NCBI GenBank assembly: GCA_019916065.1
Contig: CM034233.1
Coordinates: 6,268,516-6,332,515 of the forward strand
DNA length: 64,000 nt
Source: Vitellaria paradoxa
Taxonomy: Eukaryota; Streptophyta; Magnoliopsida; Ericales; Sapotaceae
Direction: 5' to 3'
Each line of letters opens with the position of its first letter. Position 1 is the stretch's first letter. The position numbers and the translations under genes were made by a program. Shown piece by piece: positions 36,146 through 49,417 of the stretch. The notes under the pieces were generated by a model. It was given only the letters and a program-made list of their open reading frames with translations, made no database searches and was not told the DNA's origin.

Positions 36146-39100
36146 ATGGGTTTTTTGAGTGCTATAATGGGTTTTTTCGGACTTGGAGTGGGAATCGTAA
36201 TTGGGCTAGTAATAGGATATTTCTTGTTCTTCTACTTCGAGCCAAATGATGTCAAGGTCAGTGTCTTTCTCCTTTTTTTTTTTTATTTTTTTCTACAGCT
36301 CCAAATTTACAGAGGAAGCTGGTTTTTGTTTTTTAGTCTGTCTTTTTTTGCTTTGCCTTTTTTTTTCCTTCATTTTTTCTTAATTTCTTATTGTCTCACG
36401 CACTGGATTCCTTATTATCCAGTCAGTTATCCACATCATCATCATGTAAAGAATCGGAAACTGCTAAACAAATTCCAACCTCATTTTGGGTAATTATCAT
36501 ATTACATCAAAAACATGTCTCTATATATTTTCATCTTGTATTGATTCATTCACCTTTTTAGAGCACCGTTAAGAAGTTTTCGACATTGAAATCTTTGAGA
36601 TTCGAGAGAATGTCATGCTTAATCAGCTGAGTGAATTGGAAGTGGTAAGATAGAGATTTGATGCCATCCCTTTTGTAGTTTTTGCCAAGGCGAGATGGTT
36701 CTTTCTGTTACTGAATATGACACGGAGCGAGAACAAGTTGGAACTATAATATTTTGAAAAACGAGAGTAGAAACCTTTTCTCACTAATTGCACTTATAGT
36801 GGCATTATGGCAGCGAGTGGAAATAAAATAAGTCGGTTTCGACACTTTGAATTGGTGAGCTACCTTATACAATTTTATAGCTTGAATATGGAATTGATTG
36901 TTTGAGAAAGGGATGCTGTGGGTGCATACCTATACAGTTTAATTTGATACAACATTGATTACTCTCCGCTTTGAGAACAACTCCACAGACTTGTTTTAAT
37001 ACTAGGATAGCATAATGTGGACTTTTGAACAAATAGCGGAGACTTGTTAAACCCCCATGCCGATATTGTTTGAGCTTCCTTTTATTTACAGCTACTGAAA
37101 TATTCGTTTCTGTTCAATGTTTTGGGTGGTCTCATTTACTATTGTTTTGACTGCATCATTGCTAGAGAATAATGGATACATACGACCTTTTATATCCTTC
37201 AAAGCCCCTCAGCAGTTATTTGAGAAAGGAGATGTTGCTTTTCGTGTATTGGCTGTGTGATTTTCTGTTCCAACTGATACACCAGAAGATTCACAGAGAA
37301 CTGATCAGGAAATGATTTGATCCTGTTGTTGGTTGAATTAATTGGAATGCATTAATGTTATGTCTGAAGGTTGATAATAACCTGTTCATCAGTAGTAGTG
37401 TTCCTCATTGTCCTTCCAATATATCTGTCCAGGAAACAATTAAAAAGGAGGATGGTGGGTTCTTTAACTCCCACAGTTGTTTCATTTGACTGTTCATCTA
37501 TTTATTACTTTTTTAGTTTACTTAGGAGTATTTCTTTTTAGTGTGGTTCCATGTTTAACATTTGTAGTTAATCCCATTACGTTTTGCTTAATTTTTCCAT
37601 AGAATGATACTTTTGAAGACAATTGTATCCTCGAATACTTGCACTTGCATTGATCTTGTCAAAGAAATAGAATTGATGCAAAAACAAAATTGTTGTGTTG
37701 CATTGTTAATACAATTGAACCCTTTTTTTCCTTTTTATTTTTTTTCATCTTTTTTTGAATTTTCATTTTGTCAGGATCCTGTTGTACGTCCATTGATTGA
37801 GCAAGACTTAGACACTTTGCAACGTCTGCTTCCAGAGATACCTGTTTGGGTGAAAAATCCAGATCATGATCGTGTAAGCCTTTACTTCCAAAAATCTACT
37901 CAAGCATCTACATATTGTACAAAATAATATTCTTGATTGTATCGTATATACCTCCTGCCGTATTTCATGTCATTCTTATAGTTTTGCTTTTCAGGTTGAT
38001 TGGCTTAACAAATTCATTGAAACAATGTGGCCTTACTTGGACAAGGTATGTTTTCTTGGATGCACTACAGATTTTTGAAGTTTCTGTTTTGTGTATTGAT
38101 GGTTTAAGGTCCTCAGGCAATTTGCAAGACTGTGAAAAGTATAGCAGAGCCCATTATTGCTGAGCAAATTCCAAACTATAAAATTGAGTCGGTTGATTTT
38201 GAAGTGCTTACCTTGGGCTCCTTACCTCCTACTTTTCAAGGTCTCTCTCTCAGTGTCCCAATCGCAATTTGAGTTTCTGACTCTCTCTTTTTATTTCTGA
38301 ATTGCCTTCTAAACGTTTTTCAGTACTGATTCGAGACATGTTGGTTAAAAGTGAATTACAATGTTCTAGTGTTATTTTCTGTGATGATTTTCTGCAGTTA
38401 AATTACTAGGTTATGCTCTATAAAAGTTCAGTGCACATTTGCATGCGTGTTCCAAGAGTACAGAAAATTTCCTGATACTTATATGCCCACGGTCGGCAGT
38501 GTCCACGATTTGGCGGTGGAAATGTGAAGTTGGATATTATTTTTGCCCTTTGACCACTTGGAAAGACCTTTGTTGTATTTGGGTTTCCCAGGTGATCTTG
38601 TAATGTGCAAGGACAAACAGTTAAAAAATTGTTGTGAGGACAAAATGAAGGCCACAAACATTGGGCTTTGAACAATGAAAATTAATCTCATATCCTTTCA
38701 TGGACCAAAAAATATGCTCCTTGTGTGTGGAAATGAGACAAGAGCTGGAGCATCCTTAGGCGGGGGTATGATCCATGGCTGATGGCTTCTAAATCTCAGA
38801 AGTAGGAGATGATCGCTAGATGGCTCGAGGAACTGTCTGAGGGACGCAAGGGAAGATCAAGGCAATGAAGAGAGAGAGAGAGAGAGATGAGAGATTTCAA
38901 TGCTAATGAATGTCTAATGGTTAGGTGGGTAATTTGCAAGTAAATGAGGGTCCTTGGTTGTATTTACAGTAGTGGAGTCCTAGGTAGAAGGTCATTTGAC
39001 GTGCAAAGTGGATGACGACTTATCATTGGGTATGACGAGGCATCCTTAAATATAAGGAGAGCAAGCAAACAACTGTGTCAGGAGCTTTGCTTAGGTGGGG

Positions 39101-42100
39101 TTGAGGGTGATAGAGCCTGAGGCTATGATGATAACCTGCGCTGATAATGACAAATCCCTGATACTAACAAATCCTCTGACTGATAGCTAAGGTAAGGGGA
39201 TTCGAGGACCAATGATGAGGGTAATTCGTGGTAGGTGGAGTTTTTGTCTCTCTTAGAATGTCAAGGTGCCACTAAGGATCCTTAGCAGATCTTCGATGTT
39301 CTCTTACTCGTGCCTCCAAGCCTCGGCACTTATTAGTACTTCTTGGGCGAGATCAATTGGAAATGCTCTTAAGTGGGTTGATTAGCTCGGTGAGTGTGGC
39401 TTGTCGGTCTGTACAGATCGGATCTTTTGGTGGCCCAAGGATTACGAGCTGAGGAATGAGGATCCCAGATCCTAAATTGGTAGTGGAGGCTTGGATCCTT
39501 GGCTTCCTAGCCTGAGGATCCTCGGGGCCTAGATCCTGAATTGCTTCAGGATCATGTGTGGGAATCCTATGTACTTGCACTCCCATATAGAGCTGATCAA
39601 AGAGAAACTGATATATTGGATTATCTTGAGTTAATGCCACCTCTTGCATCATGAGAATAATCTATCGTCACTTACATGTCACATGGCCTCATAGACTGTT
39701 TTAAGATTCCAATAAATGTCTACTTGGTATGTATTTTTCTCGGATTGGTGGATTTCAAAATCAACTTGTTACGGAAGAAAATGATGTTAGATGTTAGATT
39801 TAGTAATATATAATTTCTAATATATATATAATTCTTTGATTTATGTATTCTTTATTTTATATATTGTTAAATTTAGTAATTCCTTAATTTATGTATTTCT
39901 TATTTTGTATATCTTATCATAATTAGGATTAGTATCTTCTTTCCTATTTTGTATATTCTATCATAATTAGGATTACTATTTCCTATCAGTATTAGGATTA
40001 TTGTTCTCTTATATAAGGAACCTTGTAACCTTGTATTCATATACACAATCATCAATATTAATATGTAATTCTTTTCTCCTTCTTTTATTCTAACATGGTA
40101 TCAGATTTAGGTTTAAACCCATAATCATCTTTTTTTTTTCCGCACTGCTGCATCATTCACCAGAAACAATTCTTCTCAGTTTCTGTGTTGAACACTGTCA
40201 GAAACGATATTTTCTTCTCTGCACTGTTGCCTGTACCTCTGTTTCGCCGCCACAATATACCGTTGGATTCGTCTCTTCATTACGAATTCAACTACACAAA
40301 AATCAGCCCAATCCGCCGCCGCACGCGCTCTCACGCGCCAGATCAGCACAATCTGGTTCAACCCTCTTTCTGCAGCCGGTTCAGCCATCTTTTGGCCGGT
40401 TCTCTTCCGGTTCAGACCGGTTTCTGACTATTTCGACCCCTCTGAATCTGATTTTGTGATCGGTATATTTCGGCTTTGTTTCGACTGTGACTGTTACTCT
40501 CTACACCATTTTTTGCTGTTTTTCTCTACGATTTGGATTATTTTTACTTCTGCTATCTTATTATGGATCGTTCAGAAGTTTTCCAAACCTATTGTTATTA
40601 CTTTGGAGGGCCCCAATTATATTCCATGGTCTCAAGCGATGTCTAGTTTTCTCAAGGTTTCATATTTAATTTTGTTGCTTATTCCACATCCTACCTTTGG
40701 TAGGGTTTTCTTTGATTGATACATGGGATCATGTAAGATTTACTTGTCCTGTCCAAAAAAGAAAATAATGATAATAATAATAATAATAATAAATAAGTAA
40801 ATAAGTAAAAGTAAAGATAACTCTCTTGGAATTTAAGCTAGCAAAAGCATCATGCTCTTGAATTCCGACAAATATGAAAGTGAGAAATTTCTTTCATGGG
40901 AAAAAATTTTATATGTTTAATATTTGATACTGTTCCATGCTAGGAATGAAAGTCTATATTACCGATGAGAAAGAGTTGATAATGGAACCATCCATGAAGT
41001 GGGCTGGAAATCCTAACATCACCATTGTGGCTAAGGCTTTTGGGCTGAAAGCCACAGTTCAGGTATTGACTTACTCGTCTTTTATTGATAGAAGAAAATT
41101 ATTGTAGCTAAAATTTAAGTAGCTAGCATTTGAAGAAATTGTCAATAGTTAAATCTGCTTTTATTAGAAAAAACCAATATATTTACAAACAGTGGTGAAA
41201 TGTCCTAGCTCTCTCTCTCTTTTCCCCTCCACCCTTCCCCTTCTGCTGAGTAGATGATGAGCAGCATTAAGCTTATGGGAGAAGGAGATTGTATCCCTTG
41301 TATTCATTATTAACTGGTATTTATTTCAGGTGGTTGATTTGCAAGTGTTTGTTTTTCCACGTATCACCTTGAAGCCATTGGTTCCGACTTTTCCTTGTTT
41401 CGCAAAAATATTAGTATCTCTTATGGAGAAGGTGCGTAATAATGACTTGCACACCTTTAGTAACTTTGGGTGATGAGGTGTTTGATAAAAAAAAATATTT
41501 TGATTTATAATCAGGGTATGGGGAACCCAATATGTGCTTCATATTATATATGCACCATTTTAGCGTGGCTACTATATGGTGAACATGGTAATCCTGGCTG
41601 AAGGATTAAATTTTTTGGAAGTAGATATTTAGTGATGGGATTGAGTATTCTTCTTTTGTTTGTTTTCTGCTGTATGACAGAATTTTTAATATATGTATAT
41701 TTTATAGATAAAGCAATTTTATTAATGAAAACAATGACAACAGGCATTAAGAAAATGCCAGCCTACATATAACCCACCATTCTTGAACTATACCATCATA
41801 TTCTCAACAAATTATTTAATGACCAACCAAATTATATGTGGGTTAAAGTGTTACATGACTAAAGATACAACAAATAAGAAAAGGAAAGAGGAAGATTTGA
41901 AGAAGGGGCTACATCAATAAGGTGGATTAAAAGAAAAAGAAACAGAAAATGAAGGAGTAGAGATGAAGAAGATAGAGTGGGTGAAAGAATTAAATGGCGG
42001 ATGTTGTAATGAACAGTTGCCTGGTACAAGGAAGGAAAAGAGTATTGTGGACCCTCAGATCAGCTTCAGGGAATTACACATGGAGGGCTTGGATTCTCCT

Positions 42101-45100
42101 CTGGGCATTCTCAATTACAGCCATCTAAGGAAGCCAGGTGTATGGTCAACAGATTGCCCGACCAAAGGGATAAATTGGAACTATAAGTTCATTAATGCTG
42201 AACAGAAGCATGGGAAAGTTAGAAAAGCAAGCATATGCAGGGCATCATAGGCTTTTGGAAGCATGGCGACTCAGCAGAAGGAATTACAAAGCGGGCTTGG
42301 GAATAAGCTACTTGCATTGGGCCAATTTAATTATATAACTGGGTCGGTTAGGAAAGATCAATCCGGCCCACCAGTGACTTAAATGGACAGATCTGCAAGA
42401 GTGGCCCAGTACAGAAAATGCCCAATTCAGAGTAAATAAAGATCCAGCTGTCATCATTAGGACCTTTGTTCTAGAAGAAGAATCTTTTCGGTTAGTCTGT
42501 TGCACAATCAGTTAGTAAAAGATATATAAATAACTTATACTAATGTAATAAAGGGATTATGTAAAAAGAAATATTTTTCCTTGAGAATTATATCTCATCT
42601 AGGAGAGTTCTTGGATTTCTCTCGAATTTAATCCAATCTTTTGTTTTCTTCTTTTCAATTTTCTTTTATCCTTCTTACCATCCAAACACAAGGAAGAGGG
42701 TTCACAACATAAAGCCTCCAAATATTTCTTCTTGTCCAACATTTCATTTGGGATCGTCGCCAAATCAACGTGCAACTTATCACCAAAAAAAAAAAAAGGT
42801 TATTTAAGTAGGGATCTCGATCAAAAGGTTGAATGTATTGAGAATTAGAATTTCCAAAAGCTCGAGAAACCGTTTCTTTTTTAATGTCTAAACCTTTATT
42901 TTCTCTTCCTCTGTGCGAGTTTGCAGCCGCATGTTGACTTTGGTTTGAAAGTGCTTGGAGCAGATGCTATGTCCATTCCTGGATTGTACAGATTCGTCCA
43001 GGTATGTTAATTTGGTTGCCTTAGCAACAATGCCTCGGTATCTTCAAATTTTCATTTGATTCTTCCTTCAGCAGTCGGAATGCTTGGGAACATTTTCATA
43101 TCACACATTTTGAAAACATGCAAAAACCACAACTAAGAATTGGTAGCAGATGGTTCAGCTAATCTTAAATGAATGATCAGAGGCTATTTAGGTGGACAAT
43201 ATGTTGTAGGAGCACCCTAGAAAACTGTTATGTTGCTTATGCTTGCCTCTCAATAGGGTAAAAATACATAAAAGATTATCAGCCAACATTTTTCAGAAGG
43301 TAGAGATAGTGGTTGTAGGCTCTGTAGAAGGAAAAAGATAATATTGGCTTTTGATCTCACAGATTGCTGGATTTTCGGAATTCATGTTGTTGGAAATTCT
43401 GGACACAATTTATTTGCATCTCATATTGCTGTAATTTCAGAATAAAGGCCACTAGAATAGGGAGAAGATAAGTATTATCTTAAAAGAAAAAAAAAAAATG
43501 AGACTCAATCAGAATGTTATTATCATGAAGATATTCAGAAGATAAGTATTGTCTTTCTTTGAATATTTTATACATTCTTTGTGATGACTGAATTTCTTTG
43601 ATTGGCAATGATCTGGTCTAAGTATAGAAGCCTTGACCATGTTTCAACACCCAAATGCCCCCTTCTGTGTGTTTTCATCTGACTCCTTATGCCCAATTTA
43701 TTTGATAATTCTATTAGTTGCTTTGAACTTTGGTTTGGCTAAGCTCATATCTTATGTATTTATTTCTCCTTTCAGGAGCTTATCAAAGATCAGGTTGCTA
43801 ATATGTATCTTTGGCCCAAAGCCCTTGAGGTACCAATTCTTGATCCTGCAAAGTAAGTGTGTTATTTCCCCAGTTTTCACTTGGAGAAAACTAAATTCAT
43901 CCCCATCATCATAAGTCTTTATTTTTACCAACTTGTTATTTGCAGAGCTTTCAAGAGACCTGTTGGGATTCTTAATGTGAAGGTCATAAGAGCAATCAAG
44001 CTTAAAAAGAAAGACCTTTTAGGGGCATCAGACCCTTACGTAAAACTAAGACTTAATGAGGACAATCTTCCATCGAAGAAAACAACTGTAAAGCACAAAA
44101 ACTTGAACCCTGAATGGAATGAAGAATTTAGTTTTGTTGTGAAAGACCCAGAAGCTCAAGTTTTACATATCAACGTATACGACTGGGAACAGGTATATGC
44201 TGCTGTTTTTGTTTATTTTTTTTTCCCTGATTGATTACAAGTAGCAAAGTGTTTGTTTTTGAGAATGAGGCCAGTGTAATTTTTTGCCATTTTTGTTCAA
44301 TAATCTGTTTTGTGGATGAAGATGAAAAGGAGAGCTAAGAAGGCAGCCCTACTCAAAACACATTTGTTCATTATAGACTGGTCTCAGTTTGACCTTAATA
44401 GAAAATTGTTCTTTCATCCTCCTGCGTTATTTCTCAAATTGAATATTCCTTTTCATCAAGGTTGGGAAGCATGACAAGATGGGCCTTAATGAAATACCAC
44501 TAAAAGAACTCACACCCGAGGAGCCTAAAGTAATGACTCTTGATCTGCTGAAAAACATGAACTCCAATGATGCTCAAAATGAGAAGTCGCGTGGACAGAT
44601 TGTACTTGAATTGATGTACAAACCCTTCAACGATGATGAGATGGGAAAGGATGTAGAAGACTCGGATGCAGTAGAAAAAGCTCCCAATGGAACTCCTGAT
44701 GGTGGAGGTTTGCTTGTCGTAATTGTCCACGAAGCTCAAGATTTGGAGGGCAAGCACCACACAAATCCTCAAGTGCGTTTACTTTTCCGAGGGGACGAGA
44801 GAAGGACCAAGGTATATTGTAGTCTATCAATGCAAAACATGCATGCATGGCAGCAACAACAGGCAATTTTTATCATCATTCCATGGGATAATCTCAAGTT
44901 GCATAATTTTCTTATTTGATGCCATGAGCTTTCTCAAACTGCAAATTGACCCAACTAGTTGTAATCCTTTTTATTTCTGTTGCTATCAACAACATTGCTA
45001 CATCTGGCAATGACATTTTTTTGTATCATCTGATGTGTCAATTTAATATATGATGCACTTTAGATGAGCTAACTAGGTCTCCAGAATAAGTATGAAGTTC

Positions 45101-46034
45101 AGCTATTTGTGGTAATTTATCCCTATTTCAATACCCCCCCCACCCAAAAATAAATAAATAAATAAATAAAATAAAAAATAAATAAATAAAATAAGAGCAA
45201 AATCCCTAAAACCTCTATTTTGTGCTTTTTTCCCCTTTTCTTTTGGCAATTAAGCCAACTTTCTGAAGTTACTGGACCAGTTCCATGGTAATAATTGGCC
45301 AGTGTATTGATGCTTGAGTAGAGTTTATGTTGAAATTGGGTCACTAGTTTTCGACGTCGTTTAATTCTTGCTGTCTATTGATTGATTATTCATCTGGCAT
45401 TTATGCAGGCTGTAAAGAAAAATAGAGATCCAAGATGGGAAGAAGAATTTCAATTCATGCTGGAGGAACCACCAAATAATGACAGAATCCACGTGGAAGT
45501 TATTAGTGTCTCTTCTAGGATGGGTCTCCGTCATCCCAAGGTATACGCAAAAACATTCATTAATATTTTAGGTTTTCTAGTTTCTTAAGTTCCATACTTT
45601 TTCTTTTTTTAGTTTCCATCACATTCCAAACAAGATAAAAGATTCTGAATCCCTATCATTTTCCTTTTTCCTTCGACAGATCTTTAATTCAAACACAGTA
45701 TAAGTGTTACTAATCTAACTTCAAAAAAAAAAAAAAAAAAATTTCTTGTTGCAAGGTACATAGACACCGAAAATGATATCACAAATTATTCAATAAGAGA
45801 TCTGATGTTATGGTTTTGGATGCTTACTGCTAGGTATATCTGTATAGAAGTTCACAGCAAAACTTCTCTAATTTGTTGTCATGTATGTTCTCCTATCAGG
45901 AAGCTCTGGGTTATGTGGATATAGGCCTTTCTGATGTTGTTACCAACAAGAGAATTAACGAGACTTACCACCTCATTGACTCGAAGAATGGTAAGGTTCA
46001 GATAGAATTGCAATGGAGAACTTCATCCGGATGA
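36146..46034 (+). CDS. Plant synaptotagmin (SYT2/SYT3-like, E-Syt class), 12 exons, 540 aa
   Basis: ER-anchored tether at ER-plasma membrane contact sites, binding acidic lipids and moving lipid through its SMP domain (family knowledge). Exons: 36146-36256, 37775-37873, 37995-38045, 38117-38240, 40944-41062, 41330-41431, 42927-43001, 43776-43852, 43946-44192, 44461-44811, 45409-45540, 45900-46034. All are GT-AG and in frame to 540 codons (family ~540). Residues 5-31 are a glycine-rich hydrophobic hairpin anchor. The SMP domain covers ~67-249, with LTLGSLPPTFQG, VDLQVF and MSIPGLYRFVQ. C2A (~255-345) keeps acidic loop residues D276, D282, D332, E334 and D340, suggesting calcium binding. C2B (~418-535) has T-N-P (436-438) where C2A has S-D-P and lacks acids in its second loop, so it is probably calcium independent. 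VGKHDKMG and LTPEEPKVMTL favour SYT2/3 over SYT1. Confidence 0.95.
36257..37774 (+). other. Synaptotagmin intron 1
   Basis: T-rich 1.5-kb intron with normal GT-AG ends. No mobile element recognised. Confidence 0.7.
38241..40943 (+). other. Synaptotagmin intron 4 (2.7 kb)
   Basis: Besides the Copia fragment it contains a less AT-rich block at about 38740-39660 with an (AG)n run (38873-38888) and many GATCC/CCTNAGG words, probably another degraded element. No domain could be read in it. Confidence 0.6.
39785..40690 (+). mobile_element. Truncated Ty1/Copia retrotransposon in synaptotagmin intron 4
   Basis: An LTR of ~311 bp runs from TGTTAG (39785, or 39792) to CTAACA (ending 40095). It is followed at once by TGGTATCAGA (40096-40105), the initiator-Met tRNA primer-binding site of plant Copia elements. 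After an untranslated leader a gag N-terminus is readable (40590-40660): VITLEGPNYIPWSQAMSSFL, the usual L-x-G-x-N-Y-x-x-W-S-Q-x-M block. The frame then breaks; there is no protease, integrase, RT or 3' LTR. It is inserted in the sense orientation and inactive. An (ATA)n tract follows at 40768-40792. Confidence 0.85.
41432..42926 (+). other. Synaptotagmin intron 6
   Basis: 1.5-kb intron, largely the LTR-like sequence at 42002-42741. Open frames within it are short and unrecognised. Confidence 0.6.
42002..42741 (+). mobile_element. Possible solo or partial LTR in synaptotagmin intron 6
   Basis: Begins TGTTGT and ends CCAACA, with a TATA-like GATATATAAATAA near 42521-42533 and AATAAA just downstream (about 42548), the order expected of an LTR promoter. 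The following TTTGGGATCGTCGCC could be a primer-binding site. No second LTR or target duplication was identified. The boundaries are a best guess. Confidence 0.35.
43002..43775 (+). other. Synaptotagmin intron 7
   Basis: GT-AG intron. Contains a near-repeat of GAAGATAAGTATTRTCTT (about 43462 and 43539). Nothing else noted. Confidence 0.6.
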
Positions 46035-46263
46035 AGGATCCATCTTCACAGGACTTTGGTTTGGGCAGTCATATCACAAGAAACCCAAAAAAGAAAAAAG
46101 CAGCATTGGATTTCAGTTTTCTAGTTCCATATAATAAATCTAATAGGCCCTCATTTGTTTTTATGTTAGTTCTTATGTGTATGTTCTCTTGACTGATTTA
46201 CTGTAACCTATAAGGGAGGCATTTTTTTTTTTTTGGGTAATTAACCATCCTCTGCATATGTGG

Positions 46264-46341
46264 GGGCACCATGAAAGTACTGTAAATCTAATGGACTAAT
46301 TCGGGCACCATGAAAGTGCTGTAAATCTAATGGACTAATTC
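46264..46341. repeat. 39-bp tandem duplication 3' of the synaptotagmin gene
   Basis: GGGCACCATGAAAGTRCTGT... is repeated twice in tandem (46264-46302, 46303-46341) with one difference. It lies ~230 bp past the stop codon, near the expected transcript end. Confidence 0.85.
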
Positions 46342-49300
46342 ATAATAACACAGAGAGAGTCCATTAATTATTGTTGATTAGGCCAGAAAGAGACCACTGG
46401 AGTCTGTGGAGCAATCTGTAAGAACAGTACTAATAACCTTGCCTTAGAGAGGCACATTCTATGACCAAACCAACTTCTTGATATTCCTGCTGCCTGATTC
46501 TTCTTATACGTCCAAAAAAATAAAATAAAATCAGGAAGTATGTTATGAAAAGGGCAGGCCTCACCCATAAAAAAATAAAATAAAATAAAAATAAGGAGGA
46601 CGTATGGTTTATCAACTTTTATCAATTTTTTCTAATTTTCTTCATCAAATACAAAACTAAGTTTTACTAATTTTTATTAATCTTCATAAATTTCTTCCAA
46701 ATACTCAACGTCTAAAAAGAAGTGACGTGTGTCAACTTGTATAAAATTGACAAAACTTTGCATACCAACGCGTGAAAAGGCATCCCAAAGCTCTGAGAAA
46801 TATTCCAACTGATTTTCTTTATCTCCTCAGGCTGGGACATTTCTATATATGTGACCTATGTCCAAAAAATACACTACGACGTTAAGCCAACCCATATATG
46901 ACTCAGCATACAAATAGCCCATTGAATAGCAGGCCCAGAACCCTTTCGGTCTGTAGACTGGCTCGGCTGCCTTGTAACTAGAATACCGGTGAGGGATAAA
47001 AGGCGTCCATGTCTAGGGTATTTAGACTAGGATTTAGAGAGGAATAATGTAGCAGTTTTATTTTTAATAATTAGAATGATTGTATTTTAATATTGTCATG
47101 TCCGAAATCTTCAAATCTGGAGAAGTGAGTTAGATTGAAAATTTAATGCACGTGGTCCATTACAGTCTCACCATGTGCTTTTTAAAGCCATTGATCATTG
47201 TATTTATCGGTATAAATAATAATAATAACTATTTTATTGATAGAATACATACTTTGAATTAAACCCCAAGGGGTTAGATGGGATGGTCTTGGACTGGGAC
47301 TTAGGGGCTTACCACCCCAAGGTCTCAAGTTCAAGTCTCCTCTCTAGCAAAAACTTGGGGCCAGCCTCCCGGGCGCAAAGCGTAGTAAAGGTTGGTAGGA
47401 CGGGCCTCCTTGGCTGGACGAACTGTATCCAGTTCTTGGGTGTGGGTCTGACTCCCCGCCGCTACGCGAGTTCGCGATTGACCGCTATACATGTTGAGGG
47501 GCCGGTATGTGTGGCACAAACCAAAAGAGATTCACTCTCTAGGGGTTTGACCTAGGGAGTGAATCTCTCGAGGTTAAATCCTTTTTTTTTTTTTACATAC
47601 TTTGAATTAAATTAAAACTAGATAATATAAGTTTCATTTACTTGTAAAATGATATTTCCAAATACATAAGTTTTTAAAGTGATCACATCTAAGTTGTAAA
47701 AGTTGCTCAATAGAATTGTAGGGTTTCAAATGGTTTTGTTGGTCCTCTTAGGTCTCGGAATTTGCATCTGCAATACAGTCTGTAGGGACATGAGTACTAA
47801 ATCACTTGTGCTCACGATTTATAGAAATATATTTTTTGTAATACTTTTAGGCATCACATAAAAACAATAAATATAACGAGAAATTATCAAATATATCAAT
47901 ACATAGCAGAATAGGACAACATTAGTTTATCTTGCCAATTTTTCTTTATTTATTCTTTTCTTTTCTTAAGGTGGGGAAGGAGATTCTGCAAGACTGTCCT
48001 CTGTGTTATCATTTATAGATTAGAGTCTAAGGGCCATGATGAGCCTTTATCATTTCTATCGTCGTTATGAATTACTAGTCTACAGGCATGATTACCCGAC
48101 CCTGCGTAGTTTAAGGTATTTCAACCTAAAGGTATCTCATGACCCTCCCTATTTTGTATAGTAGCCTCACTTTCCCCAAAATTCTTGGGTTTCACTTTTT
48201 TTCTGTTAAAGTTTGGGAATAATATTTGTGAGCTTTTATAATTCCATGTTTCCATTGTTATTACAATTCATTTATTTTTAATTATTATTTGTTTCGCAAC
48301 AAACATATAACATAACATAGTATATCTCAACACTAAATAGCAATTTAAAGAAAAGCTAATCACAAATTTGGTGTAACCGAAGATTCAGTTATAAAACTTA
48401 ATATTAATTTAACAGTATTTTAATTTTAACTTACATTTATACCTCTAAAAAAATATTATATATTTATAGATTATTATTTATAATATTTAAGAGTCAAAAA
48501 GGGAATGAAATCGGCCAGCCTGGGAAGTTGTGATTGTTGAGAAATTTTAGTTTAGTCTAAAAATTTAATATTTTTCTTTAAGAAAATGGTAAAATTATTC
48601 TCATTATCATTTTCTATTAAATAAAACATTACTAAAGAATATAAATAATACATCAAGTCCTACGTTGTTCTTCGTTGAAAAATTAAAAATTCATCGTATG
48701 CATAAACTAGATCTCCTCTCTTAAATTGGACAGCGCAAACACGTGAGGAATAAGTTTAATTAAAAGACTTTGAAAATTAATTTAAATTTGGGTAGTAACT
48801 TCCGTCCCTTCTCTTTGTCCCCTCCGGGGGGCCCATTTTGCCTTGCCGTATAGGCACTATACAACTTATACATATAGATGTTTGACAGTTCACGCGGGAG
48901 GCTTCAAGAAGCCCATTTGCCCAAGTTAAAGCAATGCCTCATCATTGTACTACTCATAGGGGACTTTGCTGGCAATGAATAAACGGGGAGCGTCGCTTCA
49001 TTGCCGCATGTTTCCCTTCCATCCATATAGAAGAGTTTATAAAATCAGAAATTAGAAATTAAAATGTTTGGACCATTACGAATATTAAATCTAAACATAA
49101 TAATATAATTTTTTAAAAATACACATTATTCAATTATATACTAGATTTTTTTTGCTTAATTTCGTTTCAAAAGAAAAAAGAATTAAAAAAAAATAATTAG
49201 GCCCAAGGAGACCTCCATGTAGTCGCCTAGTGCTCAAGTGTTTTAGGCCTTGCCGTAACTAAGCAATATATAAATGATGCAGGGGTGTGGGATGTGACCT

Positions 49301-49417
49301 TGGCCAGCTACCAATAGAGTAGTGATTAGTGGGGGGAACATTTTCTCTTCTAGCATCATGCATCATTGTGATGGTTGAATACGGTATCAAAATGGACAAG
49401 TTTGGGTTTTGCAGGGT
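46342..49417. other. Intergenic region with a SINE
   Basis: No gene. It contains the SINE at 47264-47594. The patches at 46900-47010 and 47950-48180 are less AT-rich and unassigned. Confidence 0.5.
47264..47594 (+). mobile_element. SINE with 17-bp target duplication, oligo-T tail and 3' hairpin
   Basis: Flanked by identical ACATACTTTGAATTAAA (47247-47263 and 47595-47611). It begins CCCCAAGGGG, has a box-B-like AAGTTCAAGTCTCC, is GC-rich, and ends in T13. The last 70 bp hold an 18-bp stem with one mismatch: AGAGATTCACTCTCTAGG (47526-47543) against 47551-47568. The 5' part resembles the SINE at 30374. Intact duplication implies recent activity. Confidence 0.88.

Noticed and set aside
39353..39652. 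99-codon minus-strand frame in synaptotagmin intron 4
   Set aside because: Antisense to the gene, no known domain, and within a repeat-like block.
41963..42250. 95-codon plus-strand frame in synaptotagmin intron 6
   Set aside because: Not conserved with SYT exons. It overlaps an LTR-like sequence.
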